Assembly: GCF_000576425.1 (NCBI RefSeq)
Contig: NZ_KK069989.1
Span: 62,001-126,000, forward strand
Direction: 5' to 3'
Source: Brachybacterium phenoliresistens
GTDB taxonomy: Bacteria; Actinomycetota; Actinomycetes; Actinomycetales; Dermabacteraceae
Length of the DNA stretch: 64,000 bases
Positions 24,729 to 36,302 of the stretch are shown piece after piece. Both the position numbers and the translations under genes were made by a program. A model generated the notes under the pieces. That model was not told where the DNA came from. It searched no databases and worked only from the letters and a program-made list of their open reading frames with translations. How positions within the stretch are numbered: position 1 is the first letter of the stretch; every line of letters starts with the position of its first letter.

Positions 24729-25724
24729 TCATCCGCCGACGAGCCACCCGCGGATCTCGTCGAGGCTTTCGACAGGGATCGTGACGTCCCACCAGGGGTC
24801 CCATCGGGGGTGGTCCCGGTAGAACTGTGCTCGCCGCTCGCGGACCGCGAGATGTCCCGCCGCACCGATGCACACCGCGAGCGGGAGCAGCACGGCAGCT
24901 CCGGCCCACCCCAGGATGCCGGCCAGGGGCATCGGGAAGGGGACGTCGTGGAGGGGAGCAGTCGATGCGATCCCCAGGGCTGCGCTCATCGCACCGAGAA
25001 CGGCGACGCAGCGGCTCGCGCTGAGAGCGGGATGCGATCCGTCCAGGCCTATCCGATGAGCGGCAGGAAGCTGCGCCAGGGGAATGTCCACCAGCAGAGC
25101 CGGCTTCGATGCGACCGCAGGCCAGAGCTGCTCCATCTGCTCGAGCCGGTGATGCGCCGCCACGATCGCGAAGCGCCGGAGCACCGCTCGGACGCACCAC
25201 AGCGCCGCTGCGGGGGCCATGCCGATCAGCCCGAGCAGGCTCGTGGGGCTGAATCCGTAGATGACGGCCGCAGAGATCACCGAGACCGCCCCCAGGAAGA
25301 CCGCCACCACGAGCAGCAGGGTGCACATCCCGCTGAGCCGATGGGCTCCTGAGATCTCCAGCTTCGCCGTGTCCGCGGCAGACGGTCGGACACGGGCAGC
25401 GGATGTCCAGGCGACGTGCGTCTGGGCCGCGCCGAGCACGATCCAGTACAGCGCCACCGCTGACAGAGCGGTCGCCGAGACGATGCCGGAGGAGGTGAGC
25501 AGCCTCCAGGCCGCGGCGTCTCCCGCATCGCTCTCGAACCACGGCGGCCCACCGAACCACCCCTGGACGACGTCGACCCCCAGCAGCACGACGAGCACGG
25601 CGAAGCTGATCCCCACCGTCGGAATCGCCGATGCCGACGCGCTCAGCGCGCCCCGGAGGACGGCGAGCCACGTCGGCATCGGCAGCGGCTGCACGACGGG
25701 CGAGGTCCCGTGCTCGTCGTGCAT
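24729..25724 (-). CDS. Hypothetical multi-span membrane protein
   Basis: 331 residues; no family recognised. There are about six hydrophobic segments (roughly 25-50, 78-98, 120-150, 155-175 and two in 235-290). The hydrophilic C-terminus contains RERRAQFYRDHPRWDPWW. It ends in a gene-poor junction at one side and starts 8 bases after the fumC stop, so it may be read through from fumC. Confidence 0.6.
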   Translation of the reverse strand: MHDEHGTSPVVQPLPMPTWLAVLRGALSASASAIPTVGISFAVLVVLLGVDVVQGWFGGPPWFESDAGDAAAWRLLTSSGIVSATALSAVALYWIVLGAAQTHVAWTSAARVRPSAADTAKLEISGAHRLSGMCTLLLVVAVFLGAVSVISAAVIYGFSPTSLLGLIGMAPAAALWCVRAVLRRFAIVAAHHRLEQMEQLWPAVASKPALLVDIPLAQLPAAHRIGLDGSHPALSASRCVAVLGAMSAALGIASTAPLHDVPFPMPLAGILGWAGAAVLLPLAVCIGAAGHLAVRERRAQFYRDHPRWDPWWDVTIPVESLDEIRGWLVGG

Positions 25725-25732
25725 CGGCGGGG

Positions 25733-27142
25733 TCAGCCCTTCGGCGCGGTCATCGACAGGACGTCGAGGGCCTCGTCCAGCTGGGCCTCGGTCAGCTCGC
25801 CGCGCTCGACGAAGCCGAGGGCGATCACGGCCTCGCGCACGGAGATGCGCTCGGCCACGGCGTGCTTGGCGATCTTGGCGGCGGACTCGTAGCCGATGAT
25901 CTTGTTCAGCGGGGTGACGATCGAGGGGGAGGCCTCGGCGTAGAAGCGGGCCTTCTCCTCGTTGGCGACCAGGCCGTCGACGGTCTTGTCCGCGAGCACG
26001 GTCGAGGCGCTGGCGAGCAGGCGGATCGACTCGAGCAGGCTGGTGCCCATCAGCGGGATCTGCACGTTCAGCTCGAAGGAGCCCTGCGCTCCGCCCCAGG
26101 CGATCGCGGCGTCGTTGCCGATAATCCGCGCGCACACCATGAGGACGGCCTCGGGGATGACGGGGTTGACCTTGCCGGGCATGATCGACGAGCCGGGCTG
26201 CAGGTCGGGGATCGCGATCTCGCCCAGGCCCGTGTTGGGGCCCGAGCCCATCCAGCGCAGGTCGTTGTTGATCTTGGTCAGCGACACGGCGATGGTGCGC
26301 AGAGCGCCGGACATCTCCACCAGGCCGTCGCGGGCGGACTGCGCCTCGAAGTGGTTGCGGGCCTCGGTGAGGGGCAGGCCGGTCTGCTCGGCGAGGTTGG
26401 CGATGACCTTCTGCGGGAAGCCGGCGGGGGTGTTGATGCCGGTGCCGACGGCGGTGCCGCCCTGGGGGACCTCGGCGGTGCGCGGCAGCGCCGACTCGAC
26501 GCGCTCGATGCCGTAGCGGATCGCCGCGGCGTAGCCGCCGAACTCCTGGCCCAGCGTCACGGGCGTGGCATCCATGAGGTGGGTGCGCCCGGACTTCACG
26601 ACGCCCTTCCACTGCTCGGCCTTCTTCTCGAGGGAGACGGCCAGGTGATCCAGCGCCGGCAGCAGCTGGCCGACGACGCCGCCGGTCACGGCGACGTGCA
26701 CGGAGGTGGGGAACACGTCGTTGGAGGACTGGGAGGCGTTGACGTGGTCGTTGGGGTGGACGTCCAGGCCCGATGCGTTCGAGGCGAGGGTGGCCAGCAC
26801 CTCGTTCATGTTCATGTTCGAGCTGGTGCCGGAGCCGGTCTGGTACGTGTCCACGGGGAAGTGGGCGTCGTGCGCGCCGGAGATGACCTCGTCCGCCGCG
26901 GCGACGATCGCGTCGGCGATCGCCGCGTCCAGCACGCCGAGGTCCTTGTTGGCGCGGGCGGCGGCCTTCTTCACCTCGGCGAGGGCATGGATGTGGGCGG
27001 GCTCGAGGCCCTGGCCGGAGATCGGGAAGTTCTCCACGGCGCGCTGGGTCTGGGCGCGGTACAGGGCGGTCGCGGGGACGCGGACCTCGCCCATCGTGTC
27101 GTGCTCGATGCGGTACTCGACCTGGGGGTTCGTCTCAGTCAT
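25733..27142 (-). CDS. fumC: Class II fumarate hydratase
   Basis: 469 residues. Interconverts fumarate and malate in the TCA cycle. Landmarks: [50 protein letters not shown] and the superfamily signature [11 protein letters not shown] containing the mobile-loop catalytic Ser. ATG 27142 is the first start in frame before the conserved [14 protein letters not shown] segment. The 147-base gap to the PfkB gene is non-coding. Confidence 0.96.
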   Translation of the reverse strand: MTETNPQVEYRIEHDTMGEVRVPATALYRAQTQRAVENFPISGQGLEPAHIHALAEVKKAAARANKDLGVLDAAIADAIVAAADEVISGAHDAHFPVDTYQTGSGTSSNMNMNEVLATLASNASGLDVHPNDHVNASQSSNDVFPTSVHVAVTGGVVGQLLPALDHLAVSLEKKAEQWKGVVKSGRTHLMDATPVTLGQEFGGYAAAIRYGIERVESALPRTAEVPQGGTAVGTGINTPAGFPQKVIANLAEQTGLPLTEARNHFEAQSARDGLVEMSGALRTIAVSLTKINNDLRWMGSGPNTGLGEIAIPDLQPGSSIMPGKVNPVIPEAVLMVCARIIGNDAAIAWGGAQGSFELNVQIPLMGTSLLESIRLLASASTVLADKTVDGLVANEEKARFYAEASPSIVTPLNKIIGYESAAKIAKHAVAERISVREAVIALGFVERGELTEAQLDEALDVLSMTAPKG

Positions 27143-27289
27143 GGATTCTCTTCCTGTGCGTCGCTGCGATGGGGGAGCTGGTGGTGGCGCGAGCCGGAGG
27201 TGCACCGGCCGTGAGGGGCGGGCGGCACCTGTCGGTGCGGAGCGCGGGGAGCGTCGGGCCGTGGGAGCGGAGCGCCCGCGCCCCGGACC

Positions 27290-28210
27290 TCAGATGCCGG
27301 TGGCCTCGTGCGCCCAGGGCGGGTTCGCCCCGGGCCGCGACACGGTGATCGCCGCGAGCCCGGCGGCGCGGGAGAGCACCGCCTCGAGCTGGTCCTCGTC
27401 GATCGCGCGCAGGGCCTCGCGGTTCTCGGCGCGCAGCATGCCGGCGGAGTCCAGCGCGTCCAGCAGCCCGGCGGAGAAGGTGTCGCCGGCGCCCACGGTG
27501 TCGGCGACCTCGACCTTCACCGGCGGGACGGCGACGCGGCCGCACGCGGCGAAGCCGATGGCGCCCTCGCCGCCGCGGGTGATCACGGTGAAGGCCGGCC
27601 CGAGCTCGCGCCAGGACGCGACGACGTCCTCGACGTCGTCGGTGCCGTACATCCAGGCGACGTCCTCGTCGGAGGTCTTCACCAGGTCGGAGCGGGCGAT
27701 GATCGCCTCGACCGCCGCCCGGGTGGCCTCGGCCGAGCCCATGAGGGTGGGGCGGGCGTTGGGGTCGTAGCTGATCGTGGTGGTGGGACGGTAGCGCTCG
27801 AGCACGTCGACCACGGTCGCCGCGCCCGGCGCGAGCACGGCGGCGATCGAGGAGGTGTGCACGGCGTCCACGGGCTCGGGCAGATCGGTGGCGCGGGGAT
27901 CCCAGGTGATGTCGAACTGGTAGGTGGCGGTGCCCTCGGCGTCGATCTGCGCGAGAGCGCTCGAGGTCCGATGGGAGCCGATGCTGCCGCCGGTCAGGAG
28001 CACATGCGACTCCTCCAGGTGGCGGCGGATCTGCTCTCCCCGGGCGTCCCCGCCGATCTGGGTGAGGAGGTGGGAGGTGTGCCCCAGGCGGCCGAGGGCC
28101 ACGGCCACGTTGAGCGGCGAGCCGCCCGGGTACTCCACGGACGTGCCGTCCTCGGCACGGGTCACGATGTCCGTCAGCGCTTCTCCGACGGTGAGGTATG
28201 TCGCGGTCAC
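27290..28210 (-). CDS. PfkB-family carbohydrate kinase, fructokinase-like
   Basis: 306 residues from GTG 28210. The ribokinase fold shows the substrate motif PGGSPLNVAVALGRLG and the catalytic motif DTVGAGDTFSAG with its anion-hole glycines and catalytic Asp; VGEALTDIV begins the domain. Fructose or another ketose is the likeliest substrate. The upstream part of the frame (to 28258) lacks homology. It sits between fumC and a DUF4245 gene, where many actinobacteria carry glpX (fructose-1,6-bisphosphatase). Confidence 0.86.
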   Translation of the reverse strand: MTATYLTVGEALTDIVTRAEDGTSVEYPGGSPLNVAVALGRLGHTSHLLTQIGGDARGEQIRRHLEESHVLLTGGSIGSHRTSSALAQIDAEGTATYQFDITWDPRATDLPEPVDAVHTSSIAAVLAPGAATVVDVLERYRPTTTISYDPNARPTLMGSAEATRAAVEAIIARSDLVKTSDEDVAWMYGTDDVEDVVASWRELGPAFTVITRGGEGAIGFAACGRVAVPPVKVEVADTVGAGDTFSAGLLDALDSAGMLRAENREALRAIDEDQLEAVLSRAAGLAAITVSRPGANPPWAHEATGI

Positions 28211-28266
28211 CCGTCGATCATCGCAGTTTTCGCGTCGAGGGGCGAACAGACGCGACAATGGGGTTC

Positions 28267-28938
28267 ATGAGCCCGACCCCCGCCTCCCCGTCCCCTGCGG
28301 AGCCCGACGCCCCTGCGGCGGCCGTCCCCTCGTCGGAGGTCGAGGATGCGGACGGCGCGGGCGCGGAGCGTCCGGCGCAGGCGTCGCACTACGCGATGAC
28401 GAAGAAGAACTCCTCGGTGCGCAACATCGTGTGGGCGCTGGCGGTGATCATGGCGTTCGTCGTGGTGCTCGCGATGCTGTTCTTCGGGGTGGGCAACGAT
28501 CCCGACCGGTCGATCCCGGAGAGCTCGCGGCTGGACGTGACCGCCAGCGCGGAGCGCGCCGCCGGGGTCGCCCCGTTCCCGGTCATCGTGCCGGAGCTGA
28601 GCGCGCAGTGGACGCCGCGGCTGGCGGAGTACACCGGCGGCGCGGACCCGCGCTGGGAGCTGCGGTACACCGCCCCCTCGGGCGCGCTGGTCACGGTGAT
28701 CGAGCAGGAGACCGTGGATGCGGCCCTGCTCGCCTCGGCCGTGCCCGGCCCGACGGTCGAGGACGAGTACACCGTCTCCGGGGTGCCGTGCCAGCAGCTG
28801 CGCAGCTCCGGCGAGGCCGAGGGCACGCGCGCGCTGAGCTGCCAGGGCGAAGGATGGGGGATCCTCGTCCACGGCGACGAGGACCTCGACCAGCTGCGCC
28901 TGGTCGCCGAGGCGTCGATCGCCGACGCCCAGGCCTGA
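28267..28938 (+). CDS. DUF4245 membrane-anchored protein
   Basis: 223 residues. A 50-residue Pro/Ala-rich head and one transmembrane segment (about 55-75) lead to an extracytoplasmic domain with two Cys (GVPCQQL, ALSCQGE), as in the actinobacterial DUF4245 family next to xseA/xseB. Function unknown. ATG 28267 is preferred over ATG 28258: GACAAT (28254-28259) is a good -10 and would start the RNA about at 28267, giving a leaderless message. Confidence 0.82.
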   Translation: MSPTPASPSPAEPDAPAAAVPSSEVEDADGAGAERPAQASHYAMTKKNSSVRNIVWALAVIMAFVVVLAMLFFGVGNDPDRSIPESSRLDVTASAERAAGVAPFPVIVPELSAQWTPRLAEYTGGADPRWELRYTAPSGALVTVIEQETVDAALLASAVPGPTVEDEYTVSGVPCQQLRSSGEAEGTRALSCQGEGWGILVHGDEDLDQLRLVAEASIADAQA

Positions 28939-28961
28939 GCCGCTCCGGCCCCGCCGCAGCG

Positions 28962-29267
28962 CTACTGCTCGCCGCGGGCGGCCATCGCGTGGTCCAGGCG
29001 CTCCCGGGCGCCGTCCAGCCACTGCTGGCAGCGCCGCGCCAGCATCTCGCCGCGCTCCCACAGGGAGATGGACTCCTCGAGCCCGCCCTGTCCGGACTCC
29101 AGCCGCCGCACCACCTCGACGAGCTGATCGCGCGCGGCCTCGTAGCTGAGGGCGGCGATGTCCTCGGGCAGAGGCTGCTCGTCGGCCTCGGCGGCGGGCT
29201 GGAGCGGACCATCGGCCGCCGCAGCGGTCCGGGCGTCCTGGGGCTGGTCCTGGGACTGGTCGGTCAT
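28962..29267 (-). CDS. xseB: Exodeoxyribonuclease VII small subunit
   Basis: 101 residues; a 35-residue Gln/Asp-rich leader precedes the helical hairpin core LSYEAARDQLVEVVRRLESG with GGLEESISLWERGEMLARRC, diagnostic for XseB. Several copies bind the XseA large subunit to form the single-strand exonuclease. ATG 29267 overlaps the xseA stop by four bases, so the subunits are translated together. Confidence 0.92.
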   Translation of the reverse strand: MTDQSQDQPQDARTAAAADGPLQPAAEADEQPLPEDIAALSYEAARDQLVEVVRRLESGQGGLEESISLWERGEMLARRCQQWLDGARERLDHAMAARGEQ

Positions 29268-30574
29268 GCGTCCTCCTCGGTGCGGTGCGGGGCATCGGGG
29301 ATGTCCTGCAGGGCGGGTGGGGTGTAGGGGTCCTCGTCGGAGCGCCGGGCGCCGAAGCGGCCGCCGGCGACGCGGATCGACAGCGCATCGCCCGCCTGCG
29401 TCGCCGCGGGGGAGCGGACGACCTCGCCGTCCGCGGTCTGGACGACCGCATACCCGCGCTCGAGGGTGGCCAGGGGGCTGAGCGCCCGCACCTGCCGGGC
29501 GAGGTGGTCGATGCCGTCCTGGCCGCGGTCCAGGCGGGACCCGATGATGGTGCGCGCGAGGGCGACGCGGGAGCGGATCTCGTCGCGGCGGCCGGTGAGG
29601 ATGGTCGCCGGCTGCTCGAGCACCGGCCGGGAGCGGGTGGCGTCCAGGGCGGCCTGCTCGCGCTCGATCCGCCCGCGCACGGCCGTGCGCAGCCGGGACC
29701 GGTTCAGGGCGAGCTGCTCCGACTCCGCCTGGATGTCCGGGACCACCCGCTTGGCCGCATCGGTCGGGGTGGAGGCGCGGACGTCGGCCACGAGATCCAT
29801 CAGCGGGGTGTCGACCTCGTGCCCGATCGCGGAGACGATCGGCGTGGTCGCCGCGGCGACCAGGCGCACCAGCTGCTCGTCGGAGAACGGCAGGAGGTCC
29901 TCGAGGGAGCCGCCGCCGCGGGAGACGATGATGACGTCGACCTCCTCGGCGGCATCGAGCTCGCGCAGCGCGGCGGAGACCTCGCGCACGGCCTTGTCGC
30001 CCTGCACGGCGACCTCCCGGATGTCGAACACGACGGCGGGCCAGCGGCGGGTGGCGTTGACGACGACGTCGCGCTCCGCGGCGGACTGCCGCCCGCAGAT
30101 CAGCCCGACGCGGCGCGGCAGGAACGGCAGCGGCTTCTTGCGCCGGGAGTCGAACAGGCCCTCCGCCGCGAGGACCCGCTTGAGATGCTCGAGCCGGGCC
30201 AGCAGCTCGCCCAGGCCCACCGGGCGGATCTCGTCGGCCTCGAGCTGCAGGCTGCCGCGCTTGGTCCAGAACGTCGGCTTGGCGTGGATGACCACCCGGG
30301 CCCCGGGCACCAGCTCGACGGTGAGGGCACGCAGCACGTGCTCGCGGATCGGCACCGAGAAGGACATGTCCACGTCGACGTCGCGCAGGGTCATGAAGGC
30401 CAGGCCGCTGCCGGGGCGGCGGTTGAGCTGGACCATCTCGCCCTCGACCCACAGCGGCGACATGCGCGCCACGTACTCCCCGACCTTCACCGACAGCTGC
30501 CGCAGCGGCCACGGGTTCTCCGGCGTGGTCTGCGCGGCGGTCGCGGCCAGCGGCGCTCGGGTCTGCTCGGTCAT
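29264..30574 (-). CDS. xseA: Exodeoxyribonuclease VII large subunit
   Basis: 436 residues. The N-terminal OB fold (LWVEGEMVQLNRRPGSGLAF, TLRDVDVDMS) binds DNA; the central nuclease domain has GLICGRQSAAERD, DVIIVSRGGGSLEDLLPFSD and SAIGHEVDTPLMDLVADVRA; a long coiled coil follows, then the C-terminal LERGYAVVQT segment. It degrades single-stranded DNA in repair with XseB. ATG 30574 is followed by a short non-conserved leader. First gene of the xseA-xseB operon. Confidence 0.95.
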   Translation of the reverse strand: MTEQTRAPLAATAAQTTPENPWPLRQLSVKVGEYVARMSPLWVEGEMVQLNRRPGSGLAFMTLRDVDVDMSFSVPIREHVLRALTVELVPGARVVIHAKPTFWTKRGSLQLEADEIRPVGLGELLARLEHLKRVLAAEGLFDSRRKKPLPFLPRRVGLICGRQSAAERDVVVNATRRWPAVVFDIREVAVQGDKAVREVSAALRELDAAEEVDVIIVSRGGGSLEDLLPFSDEQLVRLVAAATTPIVSAIGHEVDTPLMDLVADVRASTPTDAAKRVVPDIQAESEQLALNRSRLRTAVRGRIEREQAALDATRSRPVLEQPATILTGRRDEIRSRVALARTIIGSRLDRGQDGIDHLARQVRALSPLATLERGYAVVQTADGEVVRSPAATQAGDALSIRVAGGRFGARRSDEDPYTPPALQDIPDAPHRTEEDA

Positions 30575-30759
30575 GGCACCACTGTGGCATGCGAGGCGGA
30601 CAGGCGAGGTCACGGCCCGGCCGAGTGTGGAGAGCCTCGCGGTGGGGAGGAGGGGCACAGACCCCGCTCGCCGGCGGTTCCTCGCCGCGCATCGCACGCT
30701 CAGCGCCGTGGTCGCGGCCGCGGCTGGAAGCGTCCCCGACCCCACGGCATGATGGGGCC

Positions 30760-32868
<2,109 letters not shown>

Positions 32869-32934
32869 ACGCCGGAGCTGCGGTGGGCGCCGGAAATGCG
32901 GTGGGCGCGGGAGCTGCGGCGAGAACCGGACCTC

Positions 32935-34164
32935 TCAGCCGGCCGCGCGTCCCTGCCGGTCGTCCTGGGAGCCGCGGCGCCCCGTCTCGCCGTCGCCCGC
33001 GGAGCGCCCCCGGGAGAGCTCGGCGATCTCCGCCTCGTCCAGCGCCCGCGAGCGCCGGGTGAGCTGGTCCACGTCCTCGAGGCGGCCCGCCGTCAGCTCC
33101 ATCTCCTCGAAGCGGCGGGCGGTGACCATCACCCGCGACTGGAGGGAGCCGACGGTCTCGTTGAACGAGGCCACGGCGCCGTCGAGGGAGCGGCCCAGCT
33201 TCGCCAGGTGCGAGGTCATCGTCCCCAGCCGATGATGCAGCTCCCGGCCCGTGTCCAGCACCGCGCGGGCGTCGCGGTTCAGGGCGTCCGTGCGCCAGGT
33301 GTGGGCGACGGTGCGCAGCAGGGCCACCAGCGTCGCCGGGGAGGCGACGACGACCTCCTGGGAGAAGGCGTGCTCGAGCAGGCCCGGATCGGATTCGAGC
33401 GCCGCGGCGAGGACGCCGTCGCTCGGCACGAACAGCACGGTGAACTCAGGCGTGTCGCCGAGCCCCGCCCAGTAGGCCTTCTGGCCCAGCCGGTCCACGT
33501 GATGACGCAGGGCCTTCGCATGCGCCTGCCGCCGGGTGCGGGCGCGGCGCTGGTCGGTCTCCTCGACGGCGTCGAGATAGGCGTCCATCGGCGCCTTCGC
33601 GTCGATCACCACGTGCCGGTCCCCGGCCAGGTGCACCACCAGGTCCGGGCGCTGGGCGGCGCCGCCGGAGACGCGCTGGCCGGCGAGCTGCTCGCTGAAG
33701 TCGACGTGCTCCACCATCCCGGCGGCCTCGACGATGCGCCGCAGCTGGACCTCGCCCCATCGGCCGCGGGAGGTGGGGGCGCGCAGCGCGGCGGTGAGCG
33801 CGCTGGTGCCCTGATCGAGCTCGTGGGCCCGCCGGGCCAGGTCCTGCAGGTGCTGCTGCAGCGCGCCGTCCGCCTGCACCCGGGCGTGCTCGGTGCGGTG
33901 CATGGCACGCTCGAGCTGGCCGAGGGACTCGACGATGGGGGAGAGGGTGCGCTGCAGCTCCGCCTCGCGCGCGGCCTCGGCGGCATCGCGCCGGGCGGCG
34001 TCCCGCGCGAAGCGCTCATCGGCGAGGTCCAGCAGCTCCTCCGAGGCGCGCGGCTGCGCCGCCGATGGTGTCTCGGGGCGGCGCCGCAGCAGCAGGACGG
34101 TCAGCGCGGCGCCGAGCACGGCGCCGAGGAGGAGGCCGATCAGGAGCGACACGGTGGGATCCAT
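32935..34164 (-). CDS. rmuC: DNA recombination protein RmuC
   Basis: 409 residues. An N-terminal membrane segment (about 6-26) and a long coiled coil (40-120) precede the RmuC nuclease-like domain: GRWGEVQLRRIVEAAGMVEH, RPDLVVHLAGDRHVVIDAKAP (a D...DxK core of the PD-(D/E)xK type), FVPSDGVLAAALESDP and ASPATLVALLRTVAHTW. In E. coli RmuC limits inversions at short inverted repeats. It is adjacent to a small membrane-protein gene and ychF. Confidence 0.93.
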   Translation of the reverse strand: MDPTVSLLIGLLLGAVLGAALTVLLLRRRPETPSAAQPRASEELLDLADERFARDAARRDAAEAAREAELQRTLSPIVESLGQLERAMHRTEHARVQADGALQQHLQDLARRAHELDQGTSALTAALRAPTSRGRWGEVQLRRIVEAAGMVEHVDFSEQLAGQRVSGGAAQRPDLVVHLAGDRHVVIDAKAPMDAYLDAVEETDQRRARTRRQAHAKALRHHVDRLGQKAYWAGLGDTPEFTVLFVPSDGVLAAALESDPGLLEHAFSQEVVVASPATLVALLRTVAHTWRTDALNRDARAVLDTGRELHHRLGTMTSHLAKLGRSLDGAVASFNETVGSLQSRVMVTARRFEEMELTAGRLEDVDQLTRRSRALDEAEIAELSRGRSAGDGETGRRGSQDDRQGRAAG

Positions 34165-34282
34165 GGGCCCAGCACATCACGGGGGTGGGACGGACGAGCG
34201 CAGGCAGGGCTCGCCGGGCCCGTCGGAGGGAAGGCCCGGGCCGGCCTGCGGAGAGCTCGAGGGGAGAGCCGGGGAGGACCGG

Positions 34283-34750
34283 TCAGACCGGCTGGTACTC
34301 CTCGGTCTCCTGGACGGCGTCGACCTTCCAGCGGCCGCCGTCGCGGACCATCTGCATCTCGAAGGCCCCTTCCCACATCTCGCCGTCGGCGCTGTAGGTC
34401 TCCTCCAGCGCGACGGTCGCGGTGCTGCCGTCCACCGACGACCCGGTGATGGTGAACCCGTCGGCGCTCAGACCGACGTTCTGCGCGCTCTCGACGAAGT
34501 CCTCGCAGGTCGCGAGGCCGTCGGCCCGGAACTCCTCAGTGGTCACGGCCCGGAAGGTCTCGCAGTCCGCCTCGACCCACGCCAGGTAGTAGTCGGTGGC
34601 CGTCTCCTCCGGGTCGGAGCGCCCGGAGAAGAACACGGCGACCCCGATGCCCGCCGCGAACAGGAGGACGAGCACGAGGGCGCAGGAGCATCCGCCGATG
34701 ATCCACGGCAGCGATCGGCGGCCCGGCGAGGACGGAGGTGTCGTGACCAT
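34283..34750 (-). CDS. Membrane-anchored NTF2-like/DUF4878-type protein
   Basis: 155 residues. A Pro/Ser-rich head and one transmembrane segment (about 16-40) are followed by a small outside domain: ATDYYLAWVEADCETFRAVT, a Cys-containing ATCEDF segment, and a final RDGGRWKVDAV strand, the usual pattern of DUF4878/lumazine-like NTF2-fold domains. The role is unknown. It is divergent from ychF, with an 82-base spacer. Confidence 0.65.
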   Translation of the reverse strand: MVTTPPSSPGRRSLPWIIGGCSCALVLVLLFAAGIGVAVFFSGRSDPEETATDYYLAWVEADCETFRAVTTEEFRADGLATCEDFVESAQNVGLSADGFTITGSSVDGSTATVALEETYSADGEMWEGAFEMQMVRDGGRWKVDAVQETEEYQPV

Positions 34751-34832
34751 CCCTCAACCCTAGGGGAACGTGCGCAGTGCCTCCCCGTCCGTGGGGGACG
34801 GCGGGAGCATCGGCCCCGTAGAATCGCGTCCC

Positions 34833-35918
34833 GTGGCTCTTACTATCGGAATCGTCGGACTGCCCAACGTCGGCAAGTCCACCCTCTTCAACGCCCTGAC
34901 CCGCGCCGAGGTCCTCGCGGCGAACTACCCGTTCGCGACCATCGACCCCAACGTGGGGGTCGTCCCGCTGCCGGACGCGCGCCTGGGGCAGCTGGCGGAG
35001 ATCTTCGGCAGTGAGCGCCTGGTCCCGGCGACCGTGTCCTTCGTGGACATCGCCGGCATCGTCAAGGGCGCCAGCGAGGGCGAGGGCCTGGGCAACAAGT
35101 TCCTCGCCAACATCCGCGAGGCCGATGCGATCTGCCAGGTCACCCGCGCCTTCTCCGACCCCGACGTGATGCGCGTGGCCGGCAGCGAGGACCCCGCCGG
35201 GGACATGGACACCATCGCCACCGAACTGATCCTCGCCGACCTCCAGACCCTCGAGAACGCGCGCCCGCGCGTGGAGAAGGAGGTCAAGCGCAAGCTCACC
35301 GAGGCCTCCGTGCTCGAGGCCATGGACGCCGCGACCGCCCTGCTGGAGACCGGGAAGACCCTGTTCCAGGGCGCGAAGGCCGCCGGCATCGACGTCGCCG
35401 AGCTGCGCGAGCTGCAGCTCATGACCGCGAAGCCCTTCATCTACGTCTTCAACACCGACGAGGACGGCCTGGCCGACGCCGCCATGCAGCAGCAGCTGCG
35501 CGAGGCCGTCGCCCCGGCCGAGGCGATCTTCCTGGACGCCAAGTTCGAGTCCGAGCTCGTCGAGCTCGACGAGGACGAGGCCAAGGAGATGCTCGAGTCG
35601 ACCGGCCAGGAGGAGTCCGGCCTGGACAAGCTGGCCCGCGTCGGCTTCGACACCCTGGGCCTGCAGACCTACCTCACCGCCGGCCCCAAGGAGTCCCGCG
35701 CCTGGACCATCCCGCAGGGCGCGACCGCCCCGCAGGCCGCCGGCGTCATCCACACCGACTTCGAGCGCGGCTTCATCAAGGCCGAGATCGTCTCCTTCGA
35801 CCAGCTCCTCGAGGCCGGCTCCATGGCCGAGGCCAAGGCCAAGGGCTGGGTCCGCATGGAGGGCAAGGAGTACGTCATGGTCGATGGGGACGTGGTGGAG
35901 TTCAGGTTCAACGTATGA
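34833..35918 (+). CDS. ychF: Ribosome-binding ATPase YchF
   Basis: 361 residues, full length. A universally conserved P-loop protein of the Obg group that prefers ATP and binds ribosomes. [12 protein letters not shown] is residues 6-17; [30 protein letters not shown] and the C-terminal TGS domain ([20 protein letters not shown] ... DVVEFRFNV) follow. GTG 34833 begins the domain at once. The final 27 bases recur degenerately five times downstream, making this gene's 3' end the probable insertion site of the island at 36-47 kb; the gene itself is intact. Confidence 0.97.
   Translation: MALTIGIVGLPNVGKSTLFNALTRAEVLAANYPFATIDPNVGVVPLPDARLGQLAEIFGSERLVPATVSFVDIAGIVKGASEGEGLGNKFLANIREADAICQVTRAFSDPDVMRVAGSEDPAGDMDTIATELILADLQTLENARPRVEKEVKRKLTEASVLEAMDAATALLETGKTLFQGAKAAGIDVAELRELQLMTAKPFIYVFNTDEDGLADAAMQQQLREAVAPAEAIFLDAKFESELVELDEDEAKEMLESTGQEESGLDKLARVGFDTLGLQTYLTAGPKESRAWTIPQGATAPQAAGVIHTDFERGFIKAEIVSFDQLLEAGSMAEAKAKGWVRMEGKEYVMVDGDVVEFRFNV
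35892..35918 (+). repeat. att-like repeat A (3' end of ychF)
   Basis: The last 27 bases of ychF (encoding VVEFRFNV plus stop). Related 27-mers at B 40775, C 41648, D 43136, E 45051 and F 46826 lie in the same orientation and mark module borders. It would be the attL side of the most recent insertion. Confidence 0.75.
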
Positions 35919-36302
35919 ATCGTTGCGTATATGAAGGTCAGAGCCTTAGCCGTCCCACGCGTCCGCAAGAGTTTCGGTCACAAGGGCCCGGTCGGGCTGT
36001 TCCCAAAAGGCAGTCACGGGTCTAGTGCTGCAGGTGGGTGCATGTCGGCCGCGAGGCGAGGGTGCGTCACGTGCTTGGGTCGCGTTGTGAGCTGGAGATG
36101 AACGAGCGCGGAGTGAACAACAATAGGGTCATCGCGTGATGATCGTTCGTGGACCGGAGTCGCTGCGCCGGGATGAACAAGTTGCATCGGCCAAATATTA
36201 CGTACTCGGAATGGTTGGCCGCCACGGTGAGTTGTCGCGAAGTTGGCTCGGGCCGCTATGGCTTGGTTGGAGTCGCCCAAAGAATCGACAGGGAGAACGA
36301 CA
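35919..36302. other. Island left junction and leader of the STAND gene
   Basis: 384 bases without a convincing gene between ychF and the STAND NTPase. Composition drops at once from the host's GC-rich pattern to A/T-containing stretches such as CAAATATTACGTACTCGG. It should contain the promoter of the STAND gene (GGGAGA ribosome site at about 36290). No tRNA, integrase or xis-like gene is visible. Confidence 0.6.

Noticed and set aside
35919-36302. tRNA or tmRNA as the insertion site
   Set aside because: No cloverleaf or T-loop consensus was found; the repeated sequence is the coding end of ychF.
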